From an uncultured Opitutia bacterium (GTDB taxonomy: Bacteria > Verrucomicrobiota > Verrucomicrobiia > Opitutales > Opitutaceae), in NCBI GenBank assembly GCA_903900845.1, contig CAIUOU010000153.1:1-64000 (forward strand): a stretch of 64,000 nt of DNA, in the 5' to 3' direction. Both the position numbers and the translations under genes were made by a program. The notes under the pieces were generated by a model. The model had not been told where the DNA came from. It worked only from the letters and a program-made list of their open reading frames with translations, and ran no database searches. Below, piece by piece: positions 27,084 through 36,959 of the stretch. Positions within the stretch are counted from its first letter, which is position 1. Each line of letters opens with the position of its first letter.

Positions 27084-28505
27084 TCAGTAGGCCGTGGGTG
27101 GCGGACGCACGATCTGCCCGAGGGTGCGCAGGGTAATCTGCCCATCGAGCCAGATGGACCAGTGGGTGATGTAGTGGAGGTCCCACTGCAGGCGCCGCCG
27201 CAGCATCTCCTCATGGAGCACCTGGCCGCGGTACCCCATGCTCTGGGCAAGGCCCGTGATGCCCGGCTTCACCAGCTGGCGCGCCCGGTGGCCGCGAACC
27301 TGCCGCCGGAACTCGCCCTCCAGCAGCGGCATGTAGGGACGCGGGCCGACCACGCTCATGTGGCCGCGCAGCACGTTCCAGAACTGCGGGAACTCGTCGA
27401 GGCTGTGCCGCCTCATGAAACGACCGAAGGGGAAAACGCGGGCGTCCTCCACCGAAGCCTGGCGCGCCTCGGCCGGGCCGTCGGCTCCTTCCGCCCGCAT
27501 CGTGCGGAACTTCAACATCCGGAACTCATGGCCCCGCCGGCCGCAGCGCTCGCGGGTGTGGAACAACGGTCCCGGCGCCTGTCGCCGCTGCATCAGCCAC
27601 ACCCAACCGCACAACGGCGGCAGCACCAACACCACCACCGGCAACGCGAGTCCGAGGTCAAAGACCCGCTTCACCAGCCGGTTCACCGGGTCCTCCAGCG
27701 GCTCATCCTGCAACGCGAGAAAGTGGCGGCCATCCTCCAGGCTGGGCGTGAACGGCAGCGTGAACTTCTCCGCCAGATCCGTGTGCACCAGCAGCCGGAC
27801 GCCGTGCTCCTGGCAGACGCCCGCCAGCTCCGATGCCTCCGCGTCGCTCGCCGGCAGGCCGAGCCTCACCACCTGCGCCACCGGTTGCTCCGCCAACACC
27901 CTCGCCAGGTCCCCTTCCCCGCCCAACCGCGGGATGCTTGCCGGAATTTCCGCGGGGATGACCTCCGCGTCCGTCAGCAATCCGACCGGATGCACGCCCA
28001 GCGCGCCCTGCCGGACGATCCAATCATCCAACCTCGCAAGCCCGGCCGGCGGACCGACGAAAAGCGTCGGCAGCCGGTGCCCTCGCTGGAAGAGCCGCCG
28101 CGCAAGCAAACCCGGCAGCCAGGCGTTGAGCCACCACAACAACAGCCCCGCCCACACCAGGAAGGATCCGAGAAACAGACGGCTGATGCTGCGGTCCTGC
28201 GTCGCGAACATCATCGTGAAGATCAGGAGCGCCATCAGCGCCACCTGGCGCGCCGCGAGACGCGCCGCGTTCGCCGAACGCAGCACTTCAAAGCGGCTGG
28301 ACCAACCCTTCACCTCCCGGCGCGCCAACGCCATCCCACCCAGCACGCAGAGCAGGTAGGGCACAAGATTCACCTCCCGCGTCAGGCGCACGAACGGCAC
28401 CTGACGCAGGGTGAACTCCGCGTACCCCCAGAAGAAAACCCCCATGCCGGCGGCCGCCGCCGCCGCGTGGAGGCTGGCGAGACCGCGCGCGCGGGTGGTC
28501 ATCAT
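27084..28505 (-). CDS. exopolysaccharide polyprenyl glycosylphosphotransferase (initiating sugar transferase)
   Basis: Two consecutive ATGs (28505, 28502) begin 473 or 472 residues. Four to five membrane helices come first, then a soluble nucleotide-binding-like segment, a further membrane helix, and the bacterial sugar-transferase catalytic domain. That domain carries LFHTRERCGRRGHEFRMLKF, RRHSLDEFPQFWNVLRG, MSVVGPRPY and KPGITGLAQ. Enzymes of this type load the first sugar phosphate on undecaprenyl phosphate to start polysaccharide assembly at the inner membrane. No other polysaccharide genes adjoin it; mannose-1-phosphate guanylyltransferase is 17 kb away. It is divergent from dnaE. Confidence 0.9.
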   Translation of the reverse strand: MMTTRARGLASLHAAAAAAGMGVFFWGYAEFTLRQVPFVRLTREVNLVPYLLCVLGGMALARREVKGWSSRFEVLRSANAARLAARQVALMALLIFTMMFATQDRSISRLFLGSFLVWAGLLLWWLNAWLPGLLARRLFQRGHRLPTLFVGPPAGLARLDDWIVRQGALGVHPVGLLTDAEVIPAEIPASIPRLGGEGDLARVLAEQPVAQVVRLGLPASDAEASELAGVCQEHGVRLLVHTDLAEKFTLPFTPSLEDGRHFLALQDEPLEDPVNRLVKRVFDLGLALPVVVLVLPPLCGWVWLMQRRQAPGPLFHTRERCGRRGHEFRMLKFRTMRAEGADGPAEARQASVEDARVFPFGRFMRRHSLDEFPQFWNVLRGHMSVVGPRPYMPLLEGEFRRQVRGHRARQLVKPGITGLAQSMGYRGQVLHEEMLRRRLQWDLHYITHWSIWLDGQITLRTLGQIVRPPPTAY

Positions 28506-28608
28506 CGGCGGCGTTAAAGCCCGCCGGCGCCGCGCTGGCAAGCGGACGCGTGCCCGCCCCTTTCCCTTCTTGCGCGGTCGCAACCGCGCGTTTGGCTCCA
28601 GCGCACGC

Positions 28609-31600
28609 GTGCCGTCCGTCGACCCGAAATTCGTCCACCTCCACGTCCACACGGACTACAGCCTGCTCGACGGCTGCTGCCGCATCGACCGGCTGATGGA
28701 CCGCGCCGTGGAGCTCGGGATGCCCGCGATCGCGCTCACCGACCACGGCAACCTGTACGGCGCGATTGATTTCTACAACCAGGCCAAGGCCAAGGGCCTG
28801 AAGCCGCTCATCGGGTGCGAGCTCTATCTGGTGGAGAACTCGCGCCTGGAGAAACACGGCCGCTCCGATGAGGAGGGGAAGTCGATGTTCCACCTCGGGT
28901 TGCTGGCGCGGAACCTGAAGGGTTACCAGAACCTGCTGAAGCTCGTCTCCGACGCGCACCTCAAGGGTTTCTATTACAAGCCCCGCACCGACCTCGGCAT
29001 GCTGGCCCGTCATGCGGAGGGCCTCATCGGGTTCACCGGTTGCCTGGCGTCCCTCGTGCCGCAGCACCTGCTGCACGACCGGGAAGAGGACGCGCGGCGC
29101 GCCTGCGGTCGCTTCGTGGAGATTTTCGGGAAGGAGAACTACATCGTCGAGATCCAGGACCACGGCCTGCCCGAGCAGCGCAAGATCATCCCCGGCCTGC
29201 TCCGTCTGGCAGAGGAGTTCGGGCTGAAGGTCATCTGCTCGAACGACGTCCATTACGTTCGCTCCAGCGACGCCGGCCCGCACGACGCGATGCTTTGCAT
29301 CCAGACCGGCTCCAAGATCGAGGAAGAGAAGCGGATGCGCTTCACCGGCCAGGAGTTCTACCTGAAATCCGCCGAGGAAATGGCCCGCCTCTTCGCCGAA
29401 GTGCCGGAATCGCTCTCGAACACCCGGCTGGTCGCCGACATGTGCGACCTCGCGATCCCCTTCCCCAAGGGCAGCGAGCGCTACCCGCGCTACCCGCTGC
29501 CGCCCGAGGTGAAAACCGATCGCGTCGGCTACCTGCGCGACCTGTGCATCGAGGGCCTCGAACGCCGCTACGGCGTCAACCACGCGACCGTCGCCGAGCG
29601 GCCGATCGTGGCCGAGCGCCTCGCGCGCCTCACCGGGCTGCCGCCCGGGCAGAAACCGGTGGCCCCCGACTACTCCGGGCTGTCCACCGAGGAGGAACTG
29701 GTGGTGCGCCTCGGGTTCGAGCTGGCGGTGATCGGCGTCACGGGTTTCGTCGACTACTTCCTCGTCGTCTGGGACTTCATCCGTTGGGCCCGCGAGCAGG
29801 GAATCCCGGTCGGACCGGGCCGCGGCTCCGGCGCCGGCTGCCTCGTGGCCTACCTGTTGGCGATCACCAATCTCGATCCGATCCGCTTCAAGCTGCTGTT
29901 CGAGCGCTTCCTCAATCCTGAGCGCGTCTCGCCGCCCGACTTCGACATCGACTTCTGCATGCGCCGCCGCGGCGAGGTGATCGACTACGTGCGCCGCAAG
30001 TACGGCGACGCCTGCGTGGCCAACATCATCACGTACGGCACGCTCGGCGCCAAGATGGTCATCCGCGATGTCTCGCGCGTCCACAACCTGCCGTTCGCCG
30101 AGGCCGACCGCCTGGCGAAGATGATCCCCGACGAGCTCAACATCACACTCGAGGACTCGCTCACCAAGAGCGCCGAGTTGCGCGACGAGGTCGCCCGCAA
30201 CCCCGTCGCCAAACGCATCATGGACCAGGCGCGCGTGCTCGAGGGCATGGTGCGCAATACCGGCAAACACGCCGCCGGCATCATCATCACCGACACCCCG
30301 CTCGAGGATTTCGTGCCGCTCACCCTCCAGGAGGGCGACGTCACCGTGCAGTACGACATGAACGCCGTCGGGAAGCTCGGCCTGCTGAAGATGGACTTCC
30401 TCGGGCTCAAGACCCTCACGGTGGTCTCCGACGCGGTCGCGAACATCCGGCGCACCAAGGACCCGAGTTTCGACATCGAGTCCCTCCCCTTCGACGACGC
30501 GCGCACGTACGCGCTGCTCAACTCCGGCCGCACCGTCGGCGTGTTCCAACTCGAGTCGGGCGGCATGCAGAACGCCTCCAAGCTGGTCGGCATCTCCAGC
30601 ATCGACGACATCAACGCGGTCGGCGCCCTCTACCGCCCGGGGCCGATGCAGTTCATCCCCGACTACGCGCGCGGGAAGAAGGACCCCGCGACGGTCTCCT
30701 ACCCCCACCCGCTGCTCGAGCCCGTGCTCCGCGAGACCCACGGCATCATCGTCTACCAGGAACAGGTGATGGAGTGCGCCAAGGTCATCGCCGGTTACAC
30801 CCTCGGCGGCGCCGACATGCTGCGCCGCGCGATGGGCAAGAAGGACGCCGAGGCCATGGCCAAGGAACGCGTGAAGTTCGTCGAGGGCGCGCACCGCGCG
30901 AACCAGATCGACGAGCGCAAGGCCAACGAGATCTTCGACCTGCTCAACAAGTTCGCGAGTTACGGCTTCAACAAGTCCCACTCCGCCGCCTACGCCGTCA
31001 TCAGCTACCAGACGGCCTTCCTGAAGGCCAACCACCCGGTCGAGTTCATGGCCGCGGTGCTCACCGCGGAGCTCGGCAACGCGGAGAAGGTTTCGCACTT
31101 CGTCGCCGAGGCCGAGGCCATGGGCCTCACCGTGCTCGGTCCCGACCTCAACGAGTCGCGCGAGACGTTCACCCCGGTGGGCGACAAGATCCGCTTCGGC
31201 CTCGCGGGCGTGAAGGGCGTCGGCGAACTCGCCGCCCAGCAGATCATCGCCGAGCGCGACCGCGGCGGCCCGTTCACCGGCTTCGCCGACCTCGTGCGAC
31301 GCATCGACGGCCGCGCCATCAACAAGCGCGTGCTCGAGCACCTCGTGAAGACCGGCGCGTTCGATTACACCGGCGAGCCGCGCAAACCGATGTTCGACGG
31401 CATCGACGCCGCCCTCGCCGGCGCCGCCGCGCAGGCCCGGGACCGTGCCGCCGGCCAGCACAGCTTCCTGGACATGCTCGCGGAACCCGCGCCCGACGAG
31501 GGCAAGGGCCGCAAGCCGCGCGCCCGCCCGGCCGGCGCCCGCCCCGCGGACGAGCCCGCCGCCGCTCCCGCCAAGACCGACGCCGCTCCCGGCGCGGACT

Positions 31601-32292
31601 TCACCCCGGCCGAAAAGCTCGCCTTCGAGAAGGAGTTGCTCGGGTTCTATGTCTCGGGCCACCCGATGAACACCTACCTGGGACTCGCCGATGCGATCGA
31701 CACGCACGCGGTGGAGGACCTGCTCGCGCAGCCCGATCGCACGGAGTTCCGCCTGTGCGGCATCGCCGGCAACCTCGCGAAAAAACTCTCCAAGAAGGAC
31801 AACCGGCCGTGGATGGCCTTCACGCTCGCGACACGCCGGGCCTCGCTCGCGCTGAACATGTTCGCCGACGCCTTCGCGGCCCACGGGGCCGTGCTGGCCG
31901 AGAACGCCCTCGTGCTCGTGCAGGGCAACATCATCGTCAACCAGGAGGGCGCGCGCATCAACGTGAAGGAGTGCTACCCGCTCGACGCGCAAGTGGCCTC
32001 CCTCGTGCGCAAGGTCATCTGGCTGCTCCGCCCGGACCACCCGGGCTTGCCCGAATTCCTCCACGAACTCCGCGCCACGCTGAACCGCGAGACGGGCGAC
32101 GCGCGCGTGGAGTTCGCCTTCGCGTTCGGTGACCGCGTCTCGCCCGTCGCGGAGGCCAGCACCGCCCTGACTTGGAAGGTGAACGCCGCGGCGTTCCAGC
32201 GCCTCCGGGCTCATCCCGCGGTTGCCGGCACGATGGTCGAGACGCGGCGCCTTGAGTTGCGCGAAGACCGGCGCTGGAAGAAACGCACCTGA
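28609..32292 (+). CDS. dnaE: DNA polymerase III alpha subunit
   Basis: A GTG at 28609 starts the conserved PHP domain (VPSVDPKFVHLHVHTDYSLL) and gives 1227 residues. The upstream ATG at 28411 would overlap the divergent gene and add unlike sequence. Visible elements are the PHP motifs HLHVH and LTDHGN, GRGSGAGCLVAYLL, the catalytic aspartates in PDFDIDF (about 443-449), GKHAAGIIIT, the fingers motif RPGPMQFIPDYARGK, the tandem HhH region, and a C-terminal OB fold (FRLCGIAGNLAKKLSKKDN). An Ala/Pro-rich insert near residues 965-1000 precedes the OB fold. It is the replicative polymerase, DnaE type. Confidence 0.97.
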   Translation: MPSVDPKFVHLHVHTDYSLLDGCCRIDRLMDRAVELGMPAIALTDHGNLYGAIDFYNQAKAKGLKPLIGCELYLVENSRLEKHGRSDEEGKSMFHLGLLARNLKGYQNLLKLVSDAHLKGFYYKPRTDLGMLARHAEGLIGFTGCLASLVPQHLLHDREEDARRACGRFVEIFGKENYIVEIQDHGLPEQRKIIPGLLRLAEEFGLKVICSNDVHYVRSSDAGPHDAMLCIQTGSKIEEEKRMRFTGQEFYLKSAEEMARLFAEVPESLSNTRLVADMCDLAIPFPKGSERYPRYPLPPEVKTDRVGYLRDLCIEGLERRYGVNHATVAERPIVAERLARLTGLPPGQKPVAPDYSGLSTEEELVVRLGFELAVIGVTGFVDYFLVVWDFIRWAREQGIPVGPGRGSGAGCLVAYLLAITNLDPIRFKLLFERFLNPERVSPPDFDIDFCMRRRGEVIDYVRRKYGDACVANIITYGTLGAKMVIRDVSRVHNLPFAEADRLAKMIPDELNITLEDSLTKSAELRDEVARNPVAKRIMDQARVLEGMVRNTGKHAAGIIITDTPLEDFVPLTLQEGDVTVQYDMNAVGKLGLLKMDFLGLKTLTVVSDAVANIRRTKDPSFDIESLPFDDARTYALLNSGRTVGVFQLESGGMQNASKLVGISSIDDINAVGALYRPGPMQFIPDYARGKKDPATVSYPHPLLEPVLRETHGIIVYQEQVMECAKVIAGYTLGGADMLRRAMGKKDAEAMAKERVKFVEGAHRANQIDERKANEIFDLLNKFASYGFNKSHSAAYAVISYQTAFLKANHPVEFMAAVLTAELGNAEKVSHFVAEAEAMGLTVLGPDLNESRETFTPVGDKIRFGLAGVKGVGELAAQQIIAERDRGGPFTGFADLVRRIDGRAINKRVLEHLVKTGAFDYTGEPRKPMFDGIDAALAGAAAQARDRAAGQHSFLDMLAEPAPDEGKGRKPRARPAGARPADEPAAAPAKTDAAPGADFTPAEKLAFEKELLGFYVSGHPMNTYLGLADAIDTHAVEDLLAQPDRTEFRLCGIAGNLAKKLSKKDNRPWMAFTLATRRASLALNMFADAFAAHGAVLAENALVLVQGNIIVNQEGARINVKECYPLDAQVASLVRKVIWLLRPDHPGLPEFLHELRATLNRETGDARVEFAFAFGDRVSPVAEASTALTWKVNAAAFQRLRAHPAVAGTMVETRRLELREDRRWKKRT

Positions 32293-32296
32293 TTTC

Positions 32297-33439
32297 ATGC
32301 TCGAGCAAGCCACCCTCAACCAGGCCGCGCAGGTGCTCGCGGGCCTCCGCCCCGGCGAACGCGCCGACACCGCGCTCCGCGCCTATTTCGCCGCGCGGCG
32401 CTACCTGCGTCCGGGAGCACGCCGCGCGCTCAGCCGCACCGTGTTCGCGTACTTCCGCTGGCTGCGCTGGCTCGATGATCGTGCCGCGCCGCAGGCCCGC
32501 ATCGCCCAGGCCGTGGCGCTGCAGGAACGTTTCGTCGCCACGCCCGGCGCCATCAAGCCCCAGGCGCTCGTCGCCCGCGCCGTGCCCGACTGGGTGCGCG
32601 AGGAGATGGAGGTTTCGCCGGACCACGCCCGCCAGCTGCAACGCGAACCGGCGCTCTGGCTCCGCGCGCGGCCCGGCACCGGCGCCCAGCTCGCCGCCCG
32701 GCTCGGGAACTGCGCGCCCTCCTCGCTCTCGCCCGACGCGCTGCGCTACAACGGCCAAGAGGACCTTTTCCGCACGGCGGACTTTCATCAGGGCACCTTC
32801 GAGATCCAGGACCTCGCGTCCCAGATGGTGGGCCTCGCCTGCGCGCCCCGGCCGGGTGAGACCTGGTGGGACGCCTGCGCCGGCGAGGGCGGCAAGACCC
32901 TCCACCTTTGCGACCTGATGGGCAACAAAGGCGTGGTCTGGGCCACCGACCGTCACGAACGCCGGCTCGCCGTCCTGCGCCGCCGCGCCTCCCGCGCGCA
33001 ATTGTTCAACCTGCGCGCCGCCCTCTGGGACGGTTCCGCGCGCCCGCCGACCGGCACACGTTTCGACGGCATCCTCGTCGACGCGCCGTGCAGCGGCGTC
33101 GGCACGTGGCAACGCAACCCGCAGGCGCGCTGGACCAGCTCGCCCGACGACGTGCGCGAACTCGCGGCCACCCAGCTGGCCTTGCTCAACCACGTCGCGG
33201 GTTCGCTCCGCCCCGGCGGCCGTCTGGTGTACGCGGTCTGCACCCTCACGCGCAGCGAGACCACCGGTGTCGCCGCGGCGTTTTCCGCCGCCCACCCGGA
33301 GCTGCATCCCGAACCCGTCGGGACGCCGGTCACGGCCGGCGTGACGCCGCCCCCCGCCGCGAACAACGGACTCACCCTCTGGCCGCACGAGCTCGACGCC
33401 AACGGGATGTTCATCGCCGCGTGGAAGCGCGACCAATAG
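32297..33439 (+). CDS. RsmB/NOP-family RNA cytosine-5 methyltransferase
   Basis: The ATG at 32297, 4 bases after the dnaE stop, gives 380 residues. An N-terminal helical part (NusB/RsmB-like) is followed by a class I SAM domain. The motifs are DACAGEGGKTLHLCDLMGNKG (SAM binding, seen in parts), DAPCSGVGTWQRNP (PC motif) and VYAVCTLTRSE with the catalytic TC-type cysteine. It likely methylates C5 of a cytidine in 16S rRNA or another RNA; the target position cannot be read from sequence. The 19-base overlap with the next gene suggests translational coupling. Confidence 0.88.
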   Translation: MLEQATLNQAAQVLAGLRPGERADTALRAYFAARRYLRPGARRALSRTVFAYFRWLRWLDDRAAPQARIAQAVALQERFVATPGAIKPQALVARAVPDWVREEMEVSPDHARQLQREPALWLRARPGTGAQLAARLGNCAPSSLSPDALRYNGQEDLFRTADFHQGTFEIQDLASQMVGLACAPRPGETWWDACAGEGGKTLHLCDLMGNKGVVWATDRHERRLAVLRRRASRAQLFNLRAALWDGSARPPTGTRFDGILVDAPCSGVGTWQRNPQARWTSSPDDVRELAATQLALLNHVAGSLRPGGRLVYAVCTLTRSETTGVAAAFSAAHPELHPEPVGTPVTAGVTPPPAANNGLTLWPHELDANGMFIAAWKRDQ

Positions 33440-34203
33440 ACGGCCAGGCCGTCCGCGCGGATTTCAACGACCTGCTCGCTGTCGTCCATTACACGAAGGC
33501 GGCGCACGAGCTCGGGCTCTGGGCTTCCGAGGAGGCGTTGATCCGGCGCTTTTTCACTGAGCCCGCGGCACCGCTCCTCGAGGCGGGCTGCGGAGCCGGG
33601 CGCGTCACCCTGGGCCTGTGGCGACTTGGCCACCGGAATCTCACCGCGTTCGACTTCGCCGAGGAGCTGGTCGACCAGGGGGTGAGCCTCGCCGCGGAGC
33701 GCCGCGCGGAGGGCATCACCTTTCTCCACGACGACGCCACCGCTCCCGCCCGGTTGAGCGCGCCACCCGGAGGCTTCGGCGGCGCGCTGTTCATGTTCAA
33801 CGGGCTCATGCAGATCCCGGGACGCGCCAACCGCCGTCGCGCCTTGCTCGCCCTGCACCGCCTTTGCCGGCCGGGCGCCCCGTTGCTTTTCACCACGCAC
33901 GACCGCGACTGGTCGCCGACGGAGCGGGCCCTCTGGCGCCTGGAGGCCGCCCGCTGGGAACGGGGCGAGCAGGACCCGCGGCTGTTGGAGTTCGGCGACC
34001 GCTACTTCAGCGACGACACCGGCCGCACGTTCATGCACCTGCCCGACCGCGCGGAGATCCTCGCCGATCTCGCCGCCACCGGCTGGCGCCACGCGTTCGA
34101 CGCGCTGCGGCACGAGGTCGCCCGCGAGTCACGCGCGGTGCGGGATTTTTCCGACGAGTGCCGCTTCTGGGCGGCCCACCGCGCCGCGACGCCCGCCGCC
34201 TAG
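33421..34203 (+). CDS. class I SAM-dependent methyltransferase
   Basis: The only sensible start is the GTG at 33421, inside the end of the preceding methyltransferase, giving 260 residues. The SAM-binding motif LLEAGCGAGRVTLGLWRLGH, the acidic AFDFAEELVDQG and the FNGLMQIPG region identify a Methyltransf_25/11-like fold. The substrate is unknown. The gene ends in a CTAG where its stop codon overlaps the hrpB stop on the other strand. Confidence 0.8.
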   Translation: MEARPIDGQAVRADFNDLLAVVHYTKAAHELGLWASEEALIRRFFTEPAAPLLEAGCGAGRVTLGLWRLGHRNLTAFDFAEELVDQGVSLAAERRAEGITFLHDDATAPARLSAPPGGFGGALFMFNGLMQIPGRANRRRALLALHRLCRPGAPLLFTTHDRDWSPTERALWRLEAARWERGEQDPRLLEFGDRYFSDDTGRTFMHLPDRAEILADLAATGWRHAFDALRHEVARESRAVRDFSDECRFWAAHRAATPAA

Positions 34204-36779
34204 CGCCACTCGTGCCGCGGATAGCGTCGCGAGAGCTCAGCCTTCACCTTCGGGTACATGTCGCGCCAAAACGCCGAGAGGTCGTCCGTCACCTGGATCG
34301 GCCGCTGGTTCGGCGCCAGCACCTCGATCTTCACCGGTACCCGGCCGTGCCCGACCGCGAACCGACCATCGATGCCGTAAAGTTCCTGGATCCGCGCGCT
34401 GAGCACCGGCGGCCCCTCCTGGTGGTAAGTGAGGCGAGACCGGCGTCCGTTGCCCATGACCAGCCGCTCGGGCAGATAATCGTCGAGCACCGCGAACTGC
34501 TCCGCGGTGAGCCATTCGCGCAGCACCGGCATCACCGGCTTGTCCTTGATGCCGCGGTAACCGGCCTCCCCGTAGCATACCTGCTCCACCAGCGTCGCGC
34601 GGTCCGCCTCCGTGATCGGGGTGACTTCCAACTCGGGGAACCATTCGGCGAGCCGGTTGACCCGCGTGATCCACTGCTCGACCGCCTCGTCCCACGCCTC
34701 AAGCCGCATCCGCCCGGCGAGCACCTCACGCGCCAAGAGCCGCGCGGCCGCGTCGGGCGGCACGTCGTCACCGCCGACCTTCGCCTCCAGCACCAGGTCG
34801 CGGAAACACCGCTCGCGCCGCGCGATCACCCGCCGCGTCTGCTCGTCGTACGCCACGCCTTTCGTCTCCACCAGGCCGCCCGGGAAGAGCTCGCCCAGCC
34901 ACGACTCCTCAATCGCCGTCGCCAGTGAAAGCAGTACCGTGACCTCGCCGCCGCGGCCGCCGATCTCGCTGATCTCGGCTGCCACCAGCAGCGGAGCCTT
35001 CGCCACCGCGCTCTCGCGCGCCAGCATGCCGCGCCGGCGGTGGACGATTTCGCACCGCAGGGTGCCGGCGTCGAGGCGCCGCGCCACGTGGTCGGAAAAG
35101 CCGGCCAGCACGCACTTGCGAACGTCATCATCGCGGTACGGCCGCTCCGAGGCGTCCAGCCCCTCGCCTTCCGCGATCTCCAGGAATTGGGCGAACAGCG
35201 GGCCCACCTGCCGCGCGGCCTGCGCGTGGATGCCGAGACGCCGGCACGCCTCCAGGTCGAAGCGTTCCTTCTCCGCGTGCCGCCACGCACGCATGAGCAG
35301 GAAGAAGTCACTCGCCTGCTCCTCGCCCAGGACCTCCTCGCGCAGCTCCTCCGTCCGCCGGTCCACCCCGCGCAGCAGGAAACTCCGACCCTGCGTGAGC
35401 GCCGCCATCAGCGCCACCGGGCGCACACACCCGCGCTCCTGCGCCGCGAGGAACATCCGCGCGTAGCGGGGATGAACCGGAAACCGCAGCATCCGCCGGC
35501 CCGTCTCGGTGATCCGGCCGCCGCGCGCCGGCGCGCCGTCCGCGGGCTCCTCCACGGGCTCCAGCGCAACGAGATCCGTCAGCAATTCCTCCGCTCGCTC
35601 CAAGGCCCTGGGCTCCGGAGCCTCCAGCCACGGAAACGCCGCGACGTCGTCGACCCCCGCCGCTTTCAGCGTGAGGACCACCTCCGCGAGATCCAGCCGG
35701 CGAACCTCGGGCAATTCCTGAGCGGGACGCCGCGCATGCTCGGACTCGGTCCAGAGCCGCACCGCGACACCCGGCGCCGTGCGCCCCGCGCGGCCGGCGC
35801 GCTGGTCGGCGCTCGCGGCGGAGATTTTCTCCACCAGCAGCGTGTTGATGCCGCGGTGCGGGTCGAAACGCGCCACGCGCGCGAGACCCGAGTCGACCAC
35901 CGCCGTGACCCCGTCGATCGTGAGCGACGTCTCCGCGACGTTGGTTGACACGATGATCTTCCGTTCCGCGCAGCGCGCCACCGCGCGGTCCTGCTGCTCC
36001 ACCGGCAACTCCCCGTGCAACGGCAGGAGCGCGAAACCGCGGAGCGCGCGACTGGCGTCGAGCGCCTGCAGCGTGCGCGAGATCTCGTAGGCGCCGGGCA
36101 TGAAGACCAACAGGTCACCGTCGGTGCGGGCGGCGATGCGCTCGCACTCGCGGGCCGCCGCCTCCCAGACGGGCTCCCGCTCGAAATCCACCGCGCGCGG
36201 CAGATACTCAACCCGCACCGGGAAACTCCGGCCCTGCGAGACGAGCGTCGCCGCCGGCGCCAAGTAAGACTCCAGCCTCGCCGTCTCCAAGGTCGCCGAC
36301 ATCACGACGATCCGGAGGTCGGGCCGCGTCGTGCGCTGAATCTGCAAAGCGCGCGCCAGCGAGATGTCGCCGTGCAGATGGCGCTCGTGAAACTCATCGA
36401 AGATGACCGCCGCCACGCCGGGCAGACGCGGGTCGAACGACATTTGCCGGAGCAGGATGCCCTCGGTCACGAATCGGATCCGCGTACGCTCGCTCACCCG
36501 CGACTCGAGCCGGATCTGGTAACCGACGGTTTCGCCCAGCCGTGTGCCGGCCTCCTCCGCGACGCGCCGCGCCAGCATCCGCGCCGCGAGCCGCCGGGGC
36601 TGCAGCACGACCACCTCACCCTTTGCACCCAGCAGTCCGTGCCGCAGGAGCATCTGCGGGATCTGCGTCGATTTACCCGACCCCGTTGGCGCCTGCACGA
36701 TCACGCGGCCGTGCTCCCGCAGGGCCGCGACAAGCCCGGACTCGAGCTCGTAGACGGGAAGTTCGCGGGGCGCAGGCAT
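34200..36779 (-). CDS. hrpB: ATP-dependent helicase HrpB
   Basis: 859 residues, a DEAH/RHA helicase of the HrpB branch. It shows Walker A APTGSGKST (30-38), DEFHERH (128-134) where RHA helicases have DEAH, MSATLET, and motif VI QRAGRAGR. The HA2-like region follows. The C-terminal HrpB-specific domain ends in APNQRPIQVTDDLSAFWR and SRRYPRHEW. Full length. The family role (RNA or RNP remodelling) is poorly defined. The gene's start region faces the structured RNA locus. Confidence 0.95.
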   Translation of the reverse strand: MPAPRELPVYELESGLVAALREHGRVIVQAPTGSGKSTQIPQMLLRHGLLGAKGEVVVLQPRRLAARMLARRVAEEAGTRLGETVGYQIRLESRVSERTRIRFVTEGILLRQMSFDPRLPGVAAVIFDEFHERHLHGDISLARALQIQRTTRPDLRIVVMSATLETARLESYLAPAATLVSQGRSFPVRVEYLPRAVDFEREPVWEAAARECERIAARTDGDLLVFMPGAYEISRTLQALDASRALRGFALLPLHGELPVEQQDRAVARCAERKIIVSTNVAETSLTIDGVTAVVDSGLARVARFDPHRGINTLLVEKISAASADQRAGRAGRTAPGVAVRLWTESEHARRPAQELPEVRRLDLAEVVLTLKAAGVDDVAAFPWLEAPEPRALERAEELLTDLVALEPVEEPADGAPARGGRITETGRRMLRFPVHPRYARMFLAAQERGCVRPVALMAALTQGRSFLLRGVDRRTEELREEVLGEEQASDFFLLMRAWRHAEKERFDLEACRRLGIHAQAARQVGPLFAQFLEIAEGEGLDASERPYRDDDVRKCVLAGFSDHVARRLDAGTLRCEIVHRRRGMLARESAVAKAPLLVAAEISEIGGRGGEVTVLLSLATAIEESWLGELFPGGLVETKGVAYDEQTRRVIARRERCFRDLVLEAKVGGDDVPPDAAARLLAREVLAGRMRLEAWDEAVEQWITRVNRLAEWFPELEVTPITEADRATLVEQVCYGEAGYRGIKDKPVMPVLREWLTAEQFAVLDDYLPERLVMGNGRRSRLTYHQEGPPVLSARIQELYGIDGRFAVGHGRVPVKIEVLAPNQRPIQVTDDLSAFWRDMYPKVKAELSRRYPRHEWR

Positions 36780-36835
36780 GGCGCGCTGGAGGAAAGCGGG
36801 ATTGCTCCGGGCGCGAAGCCAAAAGCGCCGGACGT

Positions 36836-36899
36836 GGTGAACAACCTGTGCCGGACGTTGCTCCCAAGTTGTTCACCGTTTCCGCAGGTGAACAAGTTG
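36836..36899. promoter_or_regulatory. three GGTGAACAA words: candidate operator array between hrpB and the RNA locus
   Basis: GGTGAACAAC at 36836-36845 (plus), AAGTTGTTCACC at 36866-36877 (the same word on the minus strand), and GGTGAACAAGTTG at 36887-36899 (plus). The second and third copies form an inverted repeat separated by 9 bases. They lie 57-120 bases upstream of hrpB and just before the structured RNA, as an operator for a dimeric regulator would. The regulator is unknown. Confidence 0.45.
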
Positions 36900-36959
36900 C
36901 GCGGAACATAACCTTCCTTTTCCCGCGCGGCGCCGCACCTTCCTCCCTGTTCCTTGATA

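Noticed and set aside
28288-32370. Very long minus-strand reading frame opposite dnaE
   Set aside because: It is an antisense shadow of a high-GC gene; its composition is Asp/Glu/His/Gly-rich low complexity without any motif, while dnaE is fully conserved on the plus strand.
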